From Flavicella sp963932955 (GTDB lineage Bacteria; Bacteroidota; Bacteroidia; Flavobacteriales; Flavobacteriaceae): 64,000 bases of DNA. Position 1 is the first letter of the stretch. Each line of letters begins with the position of its first letter. The notes under the pieces were generated by a model, which worked only from the letters and a program-made list of their open reading frames with translations, was not told where the DNA came from and ran no database searches. The position numbers were made by a program, and so were the translations under genes. Below are positions 26,383 to 34,950 of the stretch, piece after piece. The stretch covers positions 1 through 64,000 of the forward strand of contig CAWVRK010000007.1 in the NCBI GenBank assembly GCA_963932955.1, written 5' to 3'.

Positions 26383-27114
26383 ATGTCCTCAAAAAAAGAT
26401 TGGTTTACCGATTGGTTCAATACCAAGTATTACCACATTTTGTACCAACACAGAGATGTGGAAGAGGCAGAACTCTTTGTCTCCAATTTGCTTTCTTTCT
26501 TGAACCTGCAAAAAGACAGCACTGTTTTGGACTTGGCCTGTGGCAAAGGAAGGCATTCTATCTACCTAAATTCTTTAGGATACAAAGTGACCGGGGCGGA
26601 TTTGTCCCCAAACAGCATCAAGGAAGCGAGTGCACATGCTAACGAAAACTTGCAATTTATAGTTCAAGACATGCGGCTCCCCATCTCCAACTGTTACGAT
26701 GCTATTTTCAACCTTTTTACCAGTTTTGGTTATTTTGTAGAGGATTCGGACGACCTCCGTGTGTTGGAAAACATCAAAAACAGCTTGAACGATTCCGGAG
26801 TGGCCGTAATTGATTATTTGAATGTTAAAAAGACACTCAAAAACTTGGTTCCAAAAGAAACCTTGACTTTGGATGGAATTGATTTTCAAATCACTCGTGA
26901 GCTAAAAAACAACTTTATTGTCAAAAAAATTGAATTTACAAGCCGAGGGAAATACCACAGCTATTACGAACGCGTCAAATGTTTGGACGCCAAAAAATTT
27001 ACATCCTATGCCGAGCAGGTAGGTTTGAAAATAAAGCATATTTTTGGGGATTATAATTTGAATGCTTTTGACAAAGAAAAATCCAATCGTTTTATTTTAG
27101 TACTTTCCAAATGA
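26383..27114 (+). CDS. class I SAM-dependent methyltransferase
   Basis: About 243 residues. The SAM-binding motif I is VLDLACGKGRHS, followed by the acidic motif II in YKVTGADLSPNS, and post-motif AIFNLFTSFGYF. This is a common Bacteroidota methyltransferase of unknown substrate. I choose ATG 26383 (MSSKKDWFTDWF) over an in-frame TTG ten codons earlier, because the shorter form matches the family and fits the promoter. Its stop overlaps the start of the ZIP transporter by four bases, suggesting translational coupling. Confidence 0.87.
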   Translation: MSSKKDWFTDWFNTKYYHILYQHRDVEEAELFVSNLLSFLNLQKDSTVLDLACGKGRHSIYLNSLGYKVTGADLSPNSIKEASAHANENLQFIVQDMRLPISNCYDAIFNLFTSFGYFVEDSDDLRVLENIKNSLNDSGVAVIDYLNVKKTLKNLVPKETLTLDGIDFQITRELKNNFIVKKIEFTSRGKYHSYYERVKCLDAKKFTSYAEQVGLKIKHIFGDYNLNAFDKEKSNRFILVLSK

Positions 27115-27800
27115 TATTTCTTTATTTGATTTTTTCTGTTCTTGCCGGCGCACTTGTGATGATGGTTTTCAAACCCAAGCAAGAAGCGGTACGTCTCTTA
27201 TTGGCTTTTAGTGGTGCCTTTCTATTGGCTGTAACCATTTTGCATTTATTGCCTGAAGTGTACGAAAATACGTCACCGAAAAACCATTCTATAAACCTTG
27301 TGGGACTTTTTGTTTTGGCCGGTATTTTGATTCAATCCATTTTGGAATCTTTTTCCAAAGGAGCAGAACACGGGCACATTCATCTGCGCTCAGATGCCAC
27401 AGCCTTCCCATGGATGCTTTTGATCAGCTTGAGCATTCATGCTTTTTCAGAGGGAATCCCAATCGGTTACGCCGACAATTCGGAATTGCTTTGGGCTATT
27501 GTGGTTCATAAAATACCCATCAGTATTGTCTTGGCTACTTTTTTATTGCAGTCCAAATTGCCCAAAACACAAGGCTACCTTTTTATTGTTTTCTTTGCGA
27601 TGATGAGCCCATTGGGGGCTTTGTTGGCAAAGAAAATTCCTTTACTCTTGAGCTATCACACTGAAATCACAGCCCTGACCATTGGGATTTTTCTACACAT
27701 CTCTACCGTCATTCTTTTTGAAAGCTCCAAAGATCACAAATTCAACATCCGAAAGTTCATCGCCATCCTGTTAGGGATGTCCATTGCTTTTTTGGGCTGA
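27111..27800 (+). CDS. ZIP family divalent metal transporter
   Basis: A 229-residue inner membrane protein with about eight membrane segments. Metal-binding residues typical of ZIP transporters are in LHLLPEVYE (helix 2) and in ISLSIHAFSEGIPIG (helix 4, HxxxEG). The loop between helices 3 and 4 is short with a few His (AEHGHIHLRSD). It probably takes up zinc or iron. It overlaps the methyltransferase gene by 4 bases. Confidence 0.88.
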   Translation: MIFLYLIFSVLAGALVMMVFKPKQEAVRLLLAFSGAFLLAVTILHLLPEVYENTSPKNHSINLVGLFVLAGILIQSILESFSKGAEHGHIHLRSDATAFPWMLLISLSIHAFSEGIPIGYADNSELLWAIVVHKIPISIVLATFLLQSKLPKTQGYLFIVFFAMMSPLGALLAKKIPLLLSYHTEITALTIGIFLHISTVILFESSKDHKFNIRKFIAILLGMSIAFLG

Positions 27801-27842
27801 TAAAAAAACAAATCAATCATTTCAAGAACAAAAAGGAACCTG

Positions 27843-27850
27843 TATCTTTG
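27843..27850 (+). promoter_or_regulatory. promoter of prfC
   Basis: TATCTTTG is a perfect TAnnTTTG, 50 bases before the prfC ATG. Confidence 0.55.
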
Positions 27851-27900
27851 CTCCCTTAGCGCGCAAAACACCCTTTTCGAGAACATATACACGATAAAAA

Positions 27901-29487
27901 ATGTCTTTTTTAGAAGAAATCAAACGCAGACGCACCTTTGGAATCATTTCCCACCCAGATGCGGGTAAAACAACATTGACAGAGAAATTACTTTTATTTG
28001 GAGGTGCCATCCAAGAAGCGGGAGCTGTAAAAAACAACAAGGTCAAAAAAGGGGCAACCTCCGATTTTATGGAAATCGAACGGCAAAGGGGGATTTCCGT
28101 AGCGACTTCTGTACTTGCATTTCTATACAAGGACAAAAAAATAAACATCTTGGACACGCCTGGTCACAAGGATTTTGCAGAAGACACTTTCCGAACACTC
28201 ACTGCTGTAGACAGTGTGATTGTGGTCATCGATGTTGCCAAAGGCGTCGAAGAACAAACCGAGAAACTAGTAGAAGTGTGCAGAATGCGTAAAATTCCCA
28301 CCATCGTCTTTATCAACAAATTGGACCGTGAAGGAAAAGATGCTTTTGACCTGTTGGATGAAGTGGAGCAAAAATTAAAATTGAGGGTAACCCCACTGAG
28401 TTTTCCAATTGGAATGGGTTATGACTTCAAAGGAATTTACAATTTGTGGGAAAAGAAATTGAATTTGTTTTCCGGAAATGCAAAACAAACTATTTCGGAA
28501 GGTATTGAATTTACTGATTTATCAGACCCTAAACTGGACAACAGCATTGGAGAAACTGCGGCCGAAACCTTGCGTGAAGAATTGGAAATGGTTTCTGGTG
28601 TCTATCCAACTTTTAATGCTGAGGAATACTTAAATGGGGACTTACAACCTGTGTTTTTTGGATCGGCCTTGAATAATTTTGGTGTCAAAGAATTGCTCGA
28701 TTGCTTTGTGGAGATCGCCCCGACACCACAGCCCAAAATGAGCGACACGCGTTTGATTGATTCCAAAGAAGAAAAACTGACCGGGTTTGTTTTTAAGATT
28801 CATGCCAATATGGATCCCAAACACAGAGATCGTTTGGCTTTTATTAAGATTGTATCGGGTACTTTTAAAAGAAACAGCCCTTATTTGCACGTGCGCAACA
28901 ACAAAAAGGTAAAATTCTCCAGTCCGAATGCCTTTTTTGCTGAAAAGAAAGAGATTGTGGACGAATCTTTCCCAGGAGACATTGTCGGTCTGCACGACAC
29001 TGGTAATTTTAAAATCGGCGACACCTTGACAGAAGGTGAAATTTTAAATTTCAAAGGAATTCCGAGTTTTTCTCCCGAACACTTTCGCTATGTGAACAAT
29101 GCCGATCCGCTTAAAGCCAAACAATTGTACAAAGGTCTGGACCAGTTGATGGACGAAGGTGTGGCACAATTGTTCACGCTGGAATTGAATGGTCGAAAGG
29201 TGATCGGAACCGTTGGAGCCCTTCAGTACGAAGTCATCCAATACCGATTGGAACATGAATACGGAGCCAAATGTACTTATGAGAACCTCCCAATGCACAA
29301 AGTTTGCTGGGTACAACCGACTGAAAACAACGAAGAATTCAAAGATTTCAAAAGGGTAAAACAACGCTACTTGGCAAAAGACAAGCAAGGGCAGTTGGTT
29401 TTTCTTGCCGATTCTGCATTTACAATTCAGATGACACAAGACAAATATCCTTCTGTACAACTGCACTTTACAAGTGAATTTGAATAA
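27901..29487 (+). CDS. prfC: peptide chain release factor 3
   Basis: A 528-residue translational GTPase that removes RF1 and RF2 from the ribosome after peptide release. The P-loop is HPDAGKTT (residues 18-25), followed by the RF3-specific GGAIQEAGAVKNN stretch, switch II DTPGHKDFAEDTFR, and the NKLD guanine motif. Length and order of domains are normal. It has its own promoter. Confidence 0.96.
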   Translation: MSFLEEIKRRRTFGIISHPDAGKTTLTEKLLLFGGAIQEAGAVKNNKVKKGATSDFMEIERQRGISVATSVLAFLYKDKKINILDTPGHKDFAEDTFRTLTAVDSVIVVIDVAKGVEEQTEKLVEVCRMRKIPTIVFINKLDREGKDAFDLLDEVEQKLKLRVTPLSFPIGMGYDFKGIYNLWEKKLNLFSGNAKQTISEGIEFTDLSDPKLDNSIGETAAETLREELEMVSGVYPTFNAEEYLNGDLQPVFFGSALNNFGVKELLDCFVEIAPTPQPKMSDTRLIDSKEEKLTGFVFKIHANMDPKHRDRLAFIKIVSGTFKRNSPYLHVRNNKKVKFSSPNAFFAEKKEIVDESFPGDIVGLHDTGNFKIGDTLTEGEILNFKGIPSFSPEHFRYVNNADPLKAKQLYKGLDQLMDEGVAQLFTLELNGRKVIGTVGALQYEVIQYRLEHEYGAKCTYENLPMHKVCWVQPTENNEEFKDFKRVKQRYLAKDKQGQLVFLADSAFTIQMTQDKYPSVQLHFTSEFE

Positions 29488-29612
29488 ATTCGTCGACTTT
29501 TTTAAAGTTTTCTCCGTTTAAAAATAAAATTCAAGTTTTTTTTAAGAAAAAAGTTCAATGAAAACAATTTCAAATTGTAAAATTGACAGATTATTCTTTA
29601 AATAAAAACAAC

Positions 29613-29644
29613 ATTGACAAGTTTACAAGTAGCACTTTGTCAAT
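29613..29644 (+). terminator. possible terminator downstream of prfC
   Basis: An 8-bp inverted repeat (ATTGACAA / TTGTCAAT, 16-nt loop) 125 bases after the prfC stop, followed after seven bases by a T-rich stretch. The spacing is not ideal, so this is tentative. Confidence 0.35.
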
Positions 29645-29731
29645 CTCTTATTTTTTAAGCAAGTGTTCTTTTTTGTTTTGCTAGAAGCCTAACAATTCCT
29701 AATTTTACAACGAATTTAAAACCCTATAAAA

Positions 29732-30028
29732 ATGGCAATTAAAAAACAATATTTAAAGAGCAAACCTGTTTGTAAAGTGACTTTCGAAGTTACTGCAAAA
29801 GAAGCTAACAGCATTTCCGTAGTGGGCGATTTTAACGAATGGAATGCAGGAGCTACTCCACTTAAAAAATTAAAAAACAAAAAATTCAAAGGCATCGTTT
29901 CTCTAGAAAAGGGAAATTCTTACGAATTCAAATACCTTGTGGATGGCACATACGTCAATGAGGAAAATCCAGATGCGCTTAAGTGGAACGCTTTTGCCAA
30001 TGCTGAAAACAGTGTTTTGGAAGTTTAG
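29732..30028 (+). CDS. stand-alone CBM48 / AMPK-type glycogen-binding domain protein
   Basis: A 98-residue protein that is nothing but an early-set (isoamylase N-terminal, CBM48) domain: VTFEVTAKEANSISVVGDFNEWN, then PLKKLKNKKFKGIVSL, and YEFKYLVDGTYVNEENPD. The Trp in FNEWN and the aromatic YEFKY are typical carbohydrate-contact residues. It has no catalytic module or signal peptide, so it may bind glycogen or be a small regulatory subunit. No glycogen gene is nearby. Confidence 0.82.
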   Translation: MAIKKQYLKSKPVCKVTFEVTAKEANSISVVGDFNEWNAGATPLKKLKNKKFKGIVSLEKGNSYEFKYLVDGTYVNEENPDALKWNAFANAENSVLEV

Positions 30029-30129
30029 GACAAATCGAAAAACAGGCAACCTATTTTTGCCATAAGAAAAATCTATTTCAAAATCGAATTTAAAAATTTA
30101 ACAGATCGGTCAGTCATCCCGTTATTAGT

Positions 30130-30137
30130 TATCTTTG
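30130..30137 (+). promoter_or_regulatory. promoter of ahpC
   Basis: TATCTTTG matches TAnnTTTG 40 bases upstream of the peroxiredoxin ATG. No clear oxidative-stress operator was seen. Confidence 0.5.
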
Positions 30138-30176
30138 TTCTGTTAACAATATTTAAAATAACTTAAAACAAGTAAA

Positions 30177-30809
30177 ATGGCAGTATTAGTAGGAAAAAAA
30201 GCACCCGATTTTAGTGTGCAAGCAGTGATCAATGGAAATGAGTTTGCAGAAAACTTTAGCTTGTCACAATTTCAAGGAAACAAATACGTAGTGTTGTTCT
30301 TTTACCCAAAAGATTTCACGTTTGTATGTCCGACAGAATTGCATGCTTTTCAAGAAAAACTGGAGGCGTTTGAAAAAAGAAATGTACAGGTAATCGCCGC
30401 CTCTACAGATACTGAACAATCACACTGGGGATGGTTGCAAATGGCCAAATCTGAAGGAGGAATACAAGGAGTGACCTACCCGATCATCGCTGACACCAAC
30501 AAAACAATTTCAAAGAACTACGATGTCTTGGCGGGAGATTACTTTTACGATGACAACGAACAACTGCAAGCTGATGGAGAATTGATCGCGTACAGAGGCT
30601 TGTTTTTGATCGACAAAGAAGGAATCGTTCGTCACCAAGTGGTCAACGACTTGCCTTTGGGAAGAAATGTAGACGAAGCTTTAAGAATGGTAGACGCATT
30701 GCAGTTCAACGAAGAACACGGTGAAGCATGTCCTGCCAACTGGAATTCTGACAAACAAGGATTGACGACTACACACGAAGGTGTCGCAAGCTACTTGTCT
30801 GAAAATTAA
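30177..30809 (+). CDS. typical 2-Cys peroxiredoxin (AhpC/Prx1 type)
   Basis: A 210-residue thiol peroxidase reducing H2O2 and organic peroxides. The peroxidatic Cys is C51 in FTFVCPTEL and the resolving Cys is near residue 185 in GEACPANW. The block VIAASTDTEQSHWGW is standard. It is longer than E. coli AhpC and closer to the Prx1 group. It is a single-gene unit between its promoter and a strong terminator, followed by a second peroxidase gene. Confidence 0.92.
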   Translation: MAVLVGKKAPDFSVQAVINGNEFAENFSLSQFQGNKYVVLFFYPKDFTFVCPTELHAFQEKLEAFEKRNVQVIAASTDTEQSHWGWLQMAKSEGGIQGVTYPIIADTNKTISKNYDVLAGDYFYDDNEQLQADGELIAYRGLFLIDKEGIVRHQVVNDLPLGRNVDEALRMVDALQFNEEHGEACPANWNSDKQGLTTTHEGVASYLSEN

Positions 30810-30850
30810 TCTTTTTTAAAATTCTTTTAAAAGGATCAAAAACAGAAACA

Positions 30851-30880
30851 AAACTCTCGAATTTTTTCGAGAGTTTTTCT
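30851..30880 (+). terminator. intrinsic terminator of the peroxiredoxin gene
   Basis: A perfect 10-bp stem (AAACTCTCGA with TCGAGAGTTT, 6-nt loop) followed by a T-rich tail, 42 bases after the stop codon. Confidence 0.85.
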
Positions 30881-30917
30881 TTTTAACGTACATTTGAAAA
30901 ACATCTAAACCAACATC

Positions 30918-31418
30918 ATGGCATCAATTAAATTGGGAGGCACCCCAACAAAAACAAATGGCAACCTTCCGGAAGTCGGCAACAAAGCACCAAACTTTAC
31001 TTTAAGACGTTCGGATTTGTCAAAAACAACATTAGAAGACTACAAAGGGAAAACATTGATTTTGAATATTTTTCCGAGCATTGCGACAGGTGTCTGCGCA
31101 ACCTCCGTAAGGAATTTCAATCAAAAAGCAAGTGCGCTGGAAAACACACAGATTTTATGTATTTCCAAAGATCTGCCCTTTGCACACGAAAGTTTTTGCG
31201 CGACAGAAGGCATCAAAAACACCTTGAATCTTTCCGATCTATCCGGCGCTTTTGGAGAAGACTACCAGGTAAAAATAACCGATGGGGCTTTTGAAGACTT
31301 GTTGTCGAGAGCTATTGTCGTCATTGACACAGCAGGTAACATTGCCTATACCGAGCAGGTTTCGGAAATCGGAAACGAGCCCAATTACGAAGCAGCGATA
31401 AACGCGGCAAGCTTATGA
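30918..31418 (+). CDS. tpx: thiol peroxidase Tpx
   Basis: A 166-residue atypical 2-Cys peroxiredoxin that prefers alkyl hydroperoxides and uses thioredoxin. The peroxidatic Cys is C60 in PSIATGVCATS and the resolving Cys is C94 in FAHESFCATEGI. Most relatives have Asp before the Thr of the active-site TxxC (DT.VC), where this has Ala56. Both cysteines and the Thr are intact, so activity is likely. Its stop overlaps the dgkA start by 4 bases. Confidence 0.92.
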   Translation: MASIKLGGTPTKTNGNLPEVGNKAPNFTLRRSDLSKTTLEDYKGKTLILNIFPSIATGVCATSVRNFNQKASALENTQILCISKDLPFAHESFCATEGIKNTLNLSDLSGAFGEDYQVKITDGAFEDLLSRAIVVIDTAGNIAYTEQVSEIGNEPNYEAAINAASL

Positions 31419-31789
31419 AGAATTCCAAAGACTCCTTTGTAGTAGACCGGTTCAAAAGTATCAAATATGCCTTGAAAGGCCTGTGGATGCTCTTAAAATA
31501 TGAAAACAGCATCAAGTTGCAATTTGGCATCGGAACAGCACTGACCTTTTTGGGTTTTTCGATGAACATTTCCACCTCCGAGTGGACGGCTCAATTTCTT
31601 GCAATTGGCCTTGTGATGGTCGCAGAAGGACTGAATACCAGTGTTGAAAAAATTGCCAATTTTATCCATCCAGAATACCACGAAAAAATCGGAGAAATCA
31701 AAGACATCGCAGCAGGAGCCGTTGCCATAGCAGCACTCGTCTCTTTCGTTATTGGTTTCCTTATATATCTGCCCAAATTTATAAACTAA
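31415..31789 (+). CDS. dgkA: diacylglycerol kinase, prokaryotic type
   Basis: A 124-residue inner membrane enzyme that phosphorylates diacylglycerol or undecaprenol for lipid recycling. It has three membrane segments. Family marks are the early KYALKGLWMLLKYENS and the catalytic-region AEGLNTSVEKIANF, then KDIAAGAVAIAAL. It is coupled to tpx by an ATGA overlap and lies 47 bases before ftsK. Confidence 0.9.
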   Translation: MKNSKDSFVVDRFKSIKYALKGLWMLLKYENSIKLQFGIGTALTFLGFSMNISTSEWTAQFLAIGLVMVAEGLNTSVEKIANFIHPEYHEKIGEIKDIAAGAVAIAALVSFVIGFLIYLPKFIN

Positions 31790-31836
31790 TCACATCGGTT
31801 TTTGTACCTTTATCCCTTAATCACAGCTGTATTTGA

Positions 31837-34284
31837 ATGAGAAAACCCAAGCAAACCAAGGACAATACGCTTCACATCAAGCCTTCAGAAAAAGTGAGCT
31901 CCTTTTTTAACAATTCCCAAGTTAAGACGGTAATCGGTGTTTTTACATTGTTGTTTGGCGTGTTTTTGGGCATCTCTTTTATTTCCTTTTTCCTTAGTTG
32001 GCAAGAGGATCAAAGCATTTTACTCGAATTTCAAAACAAAGAAGTGGTCGCTCAAAACCTCCTAGGTAAGATAGGAGCTTCTTTGGGTTTCTTTTTTATT
32101 TACAAAGGTTTTGGAATTGCTGCCTTTGCCATTCCTTTTCTCCTTTTTTTGACAGGCAGCTACCAATTGCTCTTGATCCCAATAAAAAGAATTTTTAAAT
32201 CCTTGAACTGGAGTTTGCTGGGCATGATTTGGATTTCAACGAGTTTTGGATTTTTAAATGAGAATTTTTCGCTTCTCTCAGGAGTCATCGGAAGGGAACT
32301 AAATAGTTATTTGGAATTGTACCTTGGAAACATTGGATTGAGCTTGCTGTTGCTGTTTGGGTATTTGACTTATTTCATTGTTCGTTTTGGGATCAATGTC
32401 AAAAAAATAAAAAGCTGGTTCCCAAAAAGGGAAGCAACTACCAAAAGCAGCTCTGAAAAAAAAGCTTCCAAAGAAACCTTGACAGACAGTGCTCAAAAGG
32501 AACTTGTGGAAGAAGAAAAAATAGAGCAAGCTGACAAATCTGAGTTTGAACTGTCTTTAGAAAACATACAGCCGACCATCAAAAACTTTTCCTCATTTTC
32601 CAAACCCGAAGAAACTCCAGAAGCCCCCCCTATTGCCACAGAGAAAAAGGAACTCGAAACTAACTTGGAAAAACCTAAAAAAACAGCCCTAGAAGACACT
32701 GTAGAAATTGCAATCGAAAAAAACACGGACGAAGAAAAAGTCACAGAAAACCTCGCCGACAATTTGGTCGAAAAGTTTGGTCAGTTTGATCCGAAACTCG
32801 AATTGGGGAATTTCAAATTTCCCACGCTCAACCTTTTGAAAGAATACAACGAAACAATCGCTGTTGACGCTGAAGAGCTCGAACGCAACAAAGTCAAAAT
32901 TGTCGAAACCCTTAAAAATTATAAAATCGGCATCGCCAAAATCAAAGCGACAGTTGGACCGACAGTCACTTTGTACGAAATCGTTCCCGATGCAGGAGTT
33001 CGGATTTCAAAAATCAAAAACTTAGAAGACGACATCGCACTATCACTCTCTGCGCTGGGAATCCGGATCATCGCTCCAATTCCCGGAAAAGGGACCATTG
33101 GAATCGAAGTGCCGAACAGCAATCCAACAGTCGTATCCATGCGATCTGTAATTGCCTCCACAAAATTCCAAGAATCAAAAATGGAACTGCCCATCGCTTT
33201 GGGAAAAACAATTTCCAACGAAACTTTTGTCGTGGATTTGACTAAGATGCCTCATCTATTGATGGCAGGAGCAACGGGGCAAGGAAAGTCCGTAGGGCTC
33301 AACACGATTTTAACTTCATTGCTCTACAAAAAACACCCGGCGGAACTAAAGTTTATTTTGGTAGACCCTAAAAAAGTAGAACTTACCTTATTCAACAAAA
33401 TTGAACGCCATTATTTGGCAAAACTTCCGGACACAGAAGAGGCCATCATCACAGATACAACAAAGGTTGTGCATACCTTAAATTCATTGTGTATCGAGAT
33501 GGACAATCGTTACGATTTATTAAAATCGGCCATGGTGAGAAATATCAAAGAATACAATACCAAAATCAAAGCCCGAAAACTAAATCCAGACAACGGACAC
33601 CAATTTTTGCCTTATATCGTTTTGGTCATTGATGAATTTGCAGATTTGATCATGACCGCAGGAAAAGAGGTGGAAACTCCGATAGCACGATTGGCACAAC
33701 TGGCAAGAGCCATCGGAATTCATTTGATCGTCGCCACACAACGCCCATCGGTCAATGTAATTACGGGAATCATCAAAGCAAACTTCCCCTCGAGAATTGC
33801 ATTTCGAGTGACCTCAAAAATTGATTCTAGAACGATTTTAGACGCTTCTGGAGCCGATCAATTGATTGGCAAGGGAGATCTGTTGTATTCTGGCGGAAAT
33901 GATGTCATGCGGATTCAATGTGCATTTGTGGACACCCCAGAAATTGAAAAAATTACAGATTTTATCGGATCTCAACGGGCATATCCCGACGCGTATTTGC
34001 TCCCCGAATACATCGGTGAAGAAGGTGGCACAGGTCTTGATATAGACATCTCGGAAAGGGACAAGCTTTTTGAGGATGCCGCTCGGTTGATCATTCAAGC
34101 GCAACAAGGATCCGCCTCCTTGCTGCAAAGAAAATTGAAATTGGGATACAACCGAGCAGGTCGGTTGATTGATCAATTGGAAGCTGCTGGTATCGTGGGG
34201 CCTTTTGAAGGCAGCAAGGCACGACAAGTGCTACTCTCGGACAATGAAGCTTTGAATCAATTGCTGCAAAATGAAAAAAAATAG
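31837..34284 (+). CDS. ftsK: DNA translocase FtsK/SpoIIIE
   Basis: An 815-residue chromosome-segregation motor acting at the septum. The N-terminal 190 residues hold four membrane segments, followed by a Lys/Glu-rich linker (about 190-310). The motor domain has Walker A GATGQGKS near residue 475 and Walker B VLVIDEFADL near 600. The C-terminal gamma winged helix (QRKLKLGYNRAGRLIDQLE) recognises KOPS-type sites. The lolA-like gene overlaps or follows its end by a few bases. Confidence 0.95.
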   Translation: MRKPKQTKDNTLHIKPSEKVSSFFNNSQVKTVIGVFTLLFGVFLGISFISFFLSWQEDQSILLEFQNKEVVAQNLLGKIGASLGFFFIYKGFGIAAFAIPFLLFLTGSYQLLLIPIKRIFKSLNWSLLGMIWISTSFGFLNENFSLLSGVIGRELNSYLELYLGNIGLSLLLLFGYLTYFIVRFGINVKKIKSWFPKREATTKSSSEKKASKETLTDSAQKELVEEEKIEQADKSEFELSLENIQPTIKNFSSFSKPEETPEAPPIATEKKELETNLEKPKKTALEDTVEIAIEKNTDEEKVTENLADNLVEKFGQFDPKLELGNFKFPTLNLLKEYNETIAVDAEELERNKVKIVETLKNYKIGIAKIKATVGPTVTLYEIVPDAGVRISKIKNLEDDIALSLSALGIRIIAPIPGKGTIGIEVPNSNPTVVSMRSVIASTKFQESKMELPIALGKTISNETFVVDLTKMPHLLMAGATGQGKSVGLNTILTSLLYKKHPAELKFILVDPKKVELTLFNKIERHYLAKLPDTEEAIITDTTKVVHTLNSLCIEMDNRYDLLKSAMVRNIKEYNTKIKARKLNPDNGHQFLPYIVLVIDEFADLIMTAGKEVETPIARLAQLARAIGIHLIVATQRPSVNVITGIIKANFPSRIAFRVTSKIDSRTILDASGADQLIGKGDLLYSGGNDVMRIQCAFVDTPEIEKITDFIGSQRAYPDAYLLPEYIGEEGGTGLDIDISERDKLFEDAARLIIQAQQGSASLLQRKLKLGYNRAGRLIDQLEAAGIVGPFEGSKARQVLLSDNEALNQLLQNEKK

Positions 34285-34294
34285 AAACTTATTT

Positions 34295-34936
34295 ATGAAA
34301 AATAAAATTGCCACATACACCCTCCTGCTTATAGGAATTACCACCTTTGCGCAATCTTCAAGCAAAGCCCAACTTCTTTTGAACGAGGTCTCTGCCAATA
34401 TGGCTACCTATCAAAACATGTATTTCAAATTCAAATACATTCTTGAAAACAAAGAAGTCGGAATGAAGCAAGAGAGCGATGGCTTTGTAACTACTGAAAA
34501 CGAAAAGTACAACCTTGAATTTATGGGAACACAATTTATTCACGATGGAGAGAACACCTATGTCATTGTTCCCGAAGACGAAGAAGTCAACATCGTGGAA
34601 GGCGGTGACGAAGAAGCCACCTTAACCCCTTCCAAATTGCTCTCTTTTTACAAAGAAGGTTTTACCTATGTCTGGGATCAATCTCAACAAATATCTGACA
34701 TAAAGATTCAATTCATCAAATTAATTCCTATTGACAGCAAAGCAGAATCTTCCTATTTTATGCTGGGCATCAATTCAGAAAAAAAACAAATCTACAACAT
34801 CAAAGAGGTTGGAAACAATGGAACAGAAACCCTCTTCGAGATTGAAGATTTCAAAACAAATCAAACGATCTCAAAAAACCTCTTTGTCTTTGACGAGAAA
34901 AAGTACCTCGAAGAGAACTATACCATCAACAAATAA
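34295..34936 (+). CDS. LolA-like outer-membrane lipoprotein carrier protein
   Basis: About 213 residues with a signal peptide (MKNKIATYTLLLIGITTFAQ). The mature part follows the LolA fold: LLNEVSANMATYQNMYFKFKY, then strands with FMGTQFIHDGENTYVIVPE. It would carry lipoproteins across the periplasm. The first in-frame ATG (34271) overlaps ftsK by 14 bases. I prefer the one at 34295, which gives a cleaner signal peptide. The neighbouring LptF/G gene also serves envelope transport. Confidence 0.82.
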   Translation: MKNKIATYTLLLIGITTFAQSSSKAQLLLNEVSANMATYQNMYFKFKYILENKEVGMKQESDGFVTTENEKYNLEFMGTQFIHDGENTYVIVPEDEEVNIVEGGDEEATLTPSKLLSFYKEGFTYVWDQSQQISDIKIQFIKLIPIDSKAESSYFMLGINSEKKQIYNIKEVGNNGTETLFEIEDFKTNQTISKNLFVFDEKKYLEENYTINK

Positions 34937-34950
34937 TTCCACATTCTCGC

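Noticed and set aside
30918..31418. Tpx with Ala in place of the active-site Asp as a dead enzyme
   Set aside because: Both cysteines and the Thr of the TxxC motif are present, so loss of function is not supported.
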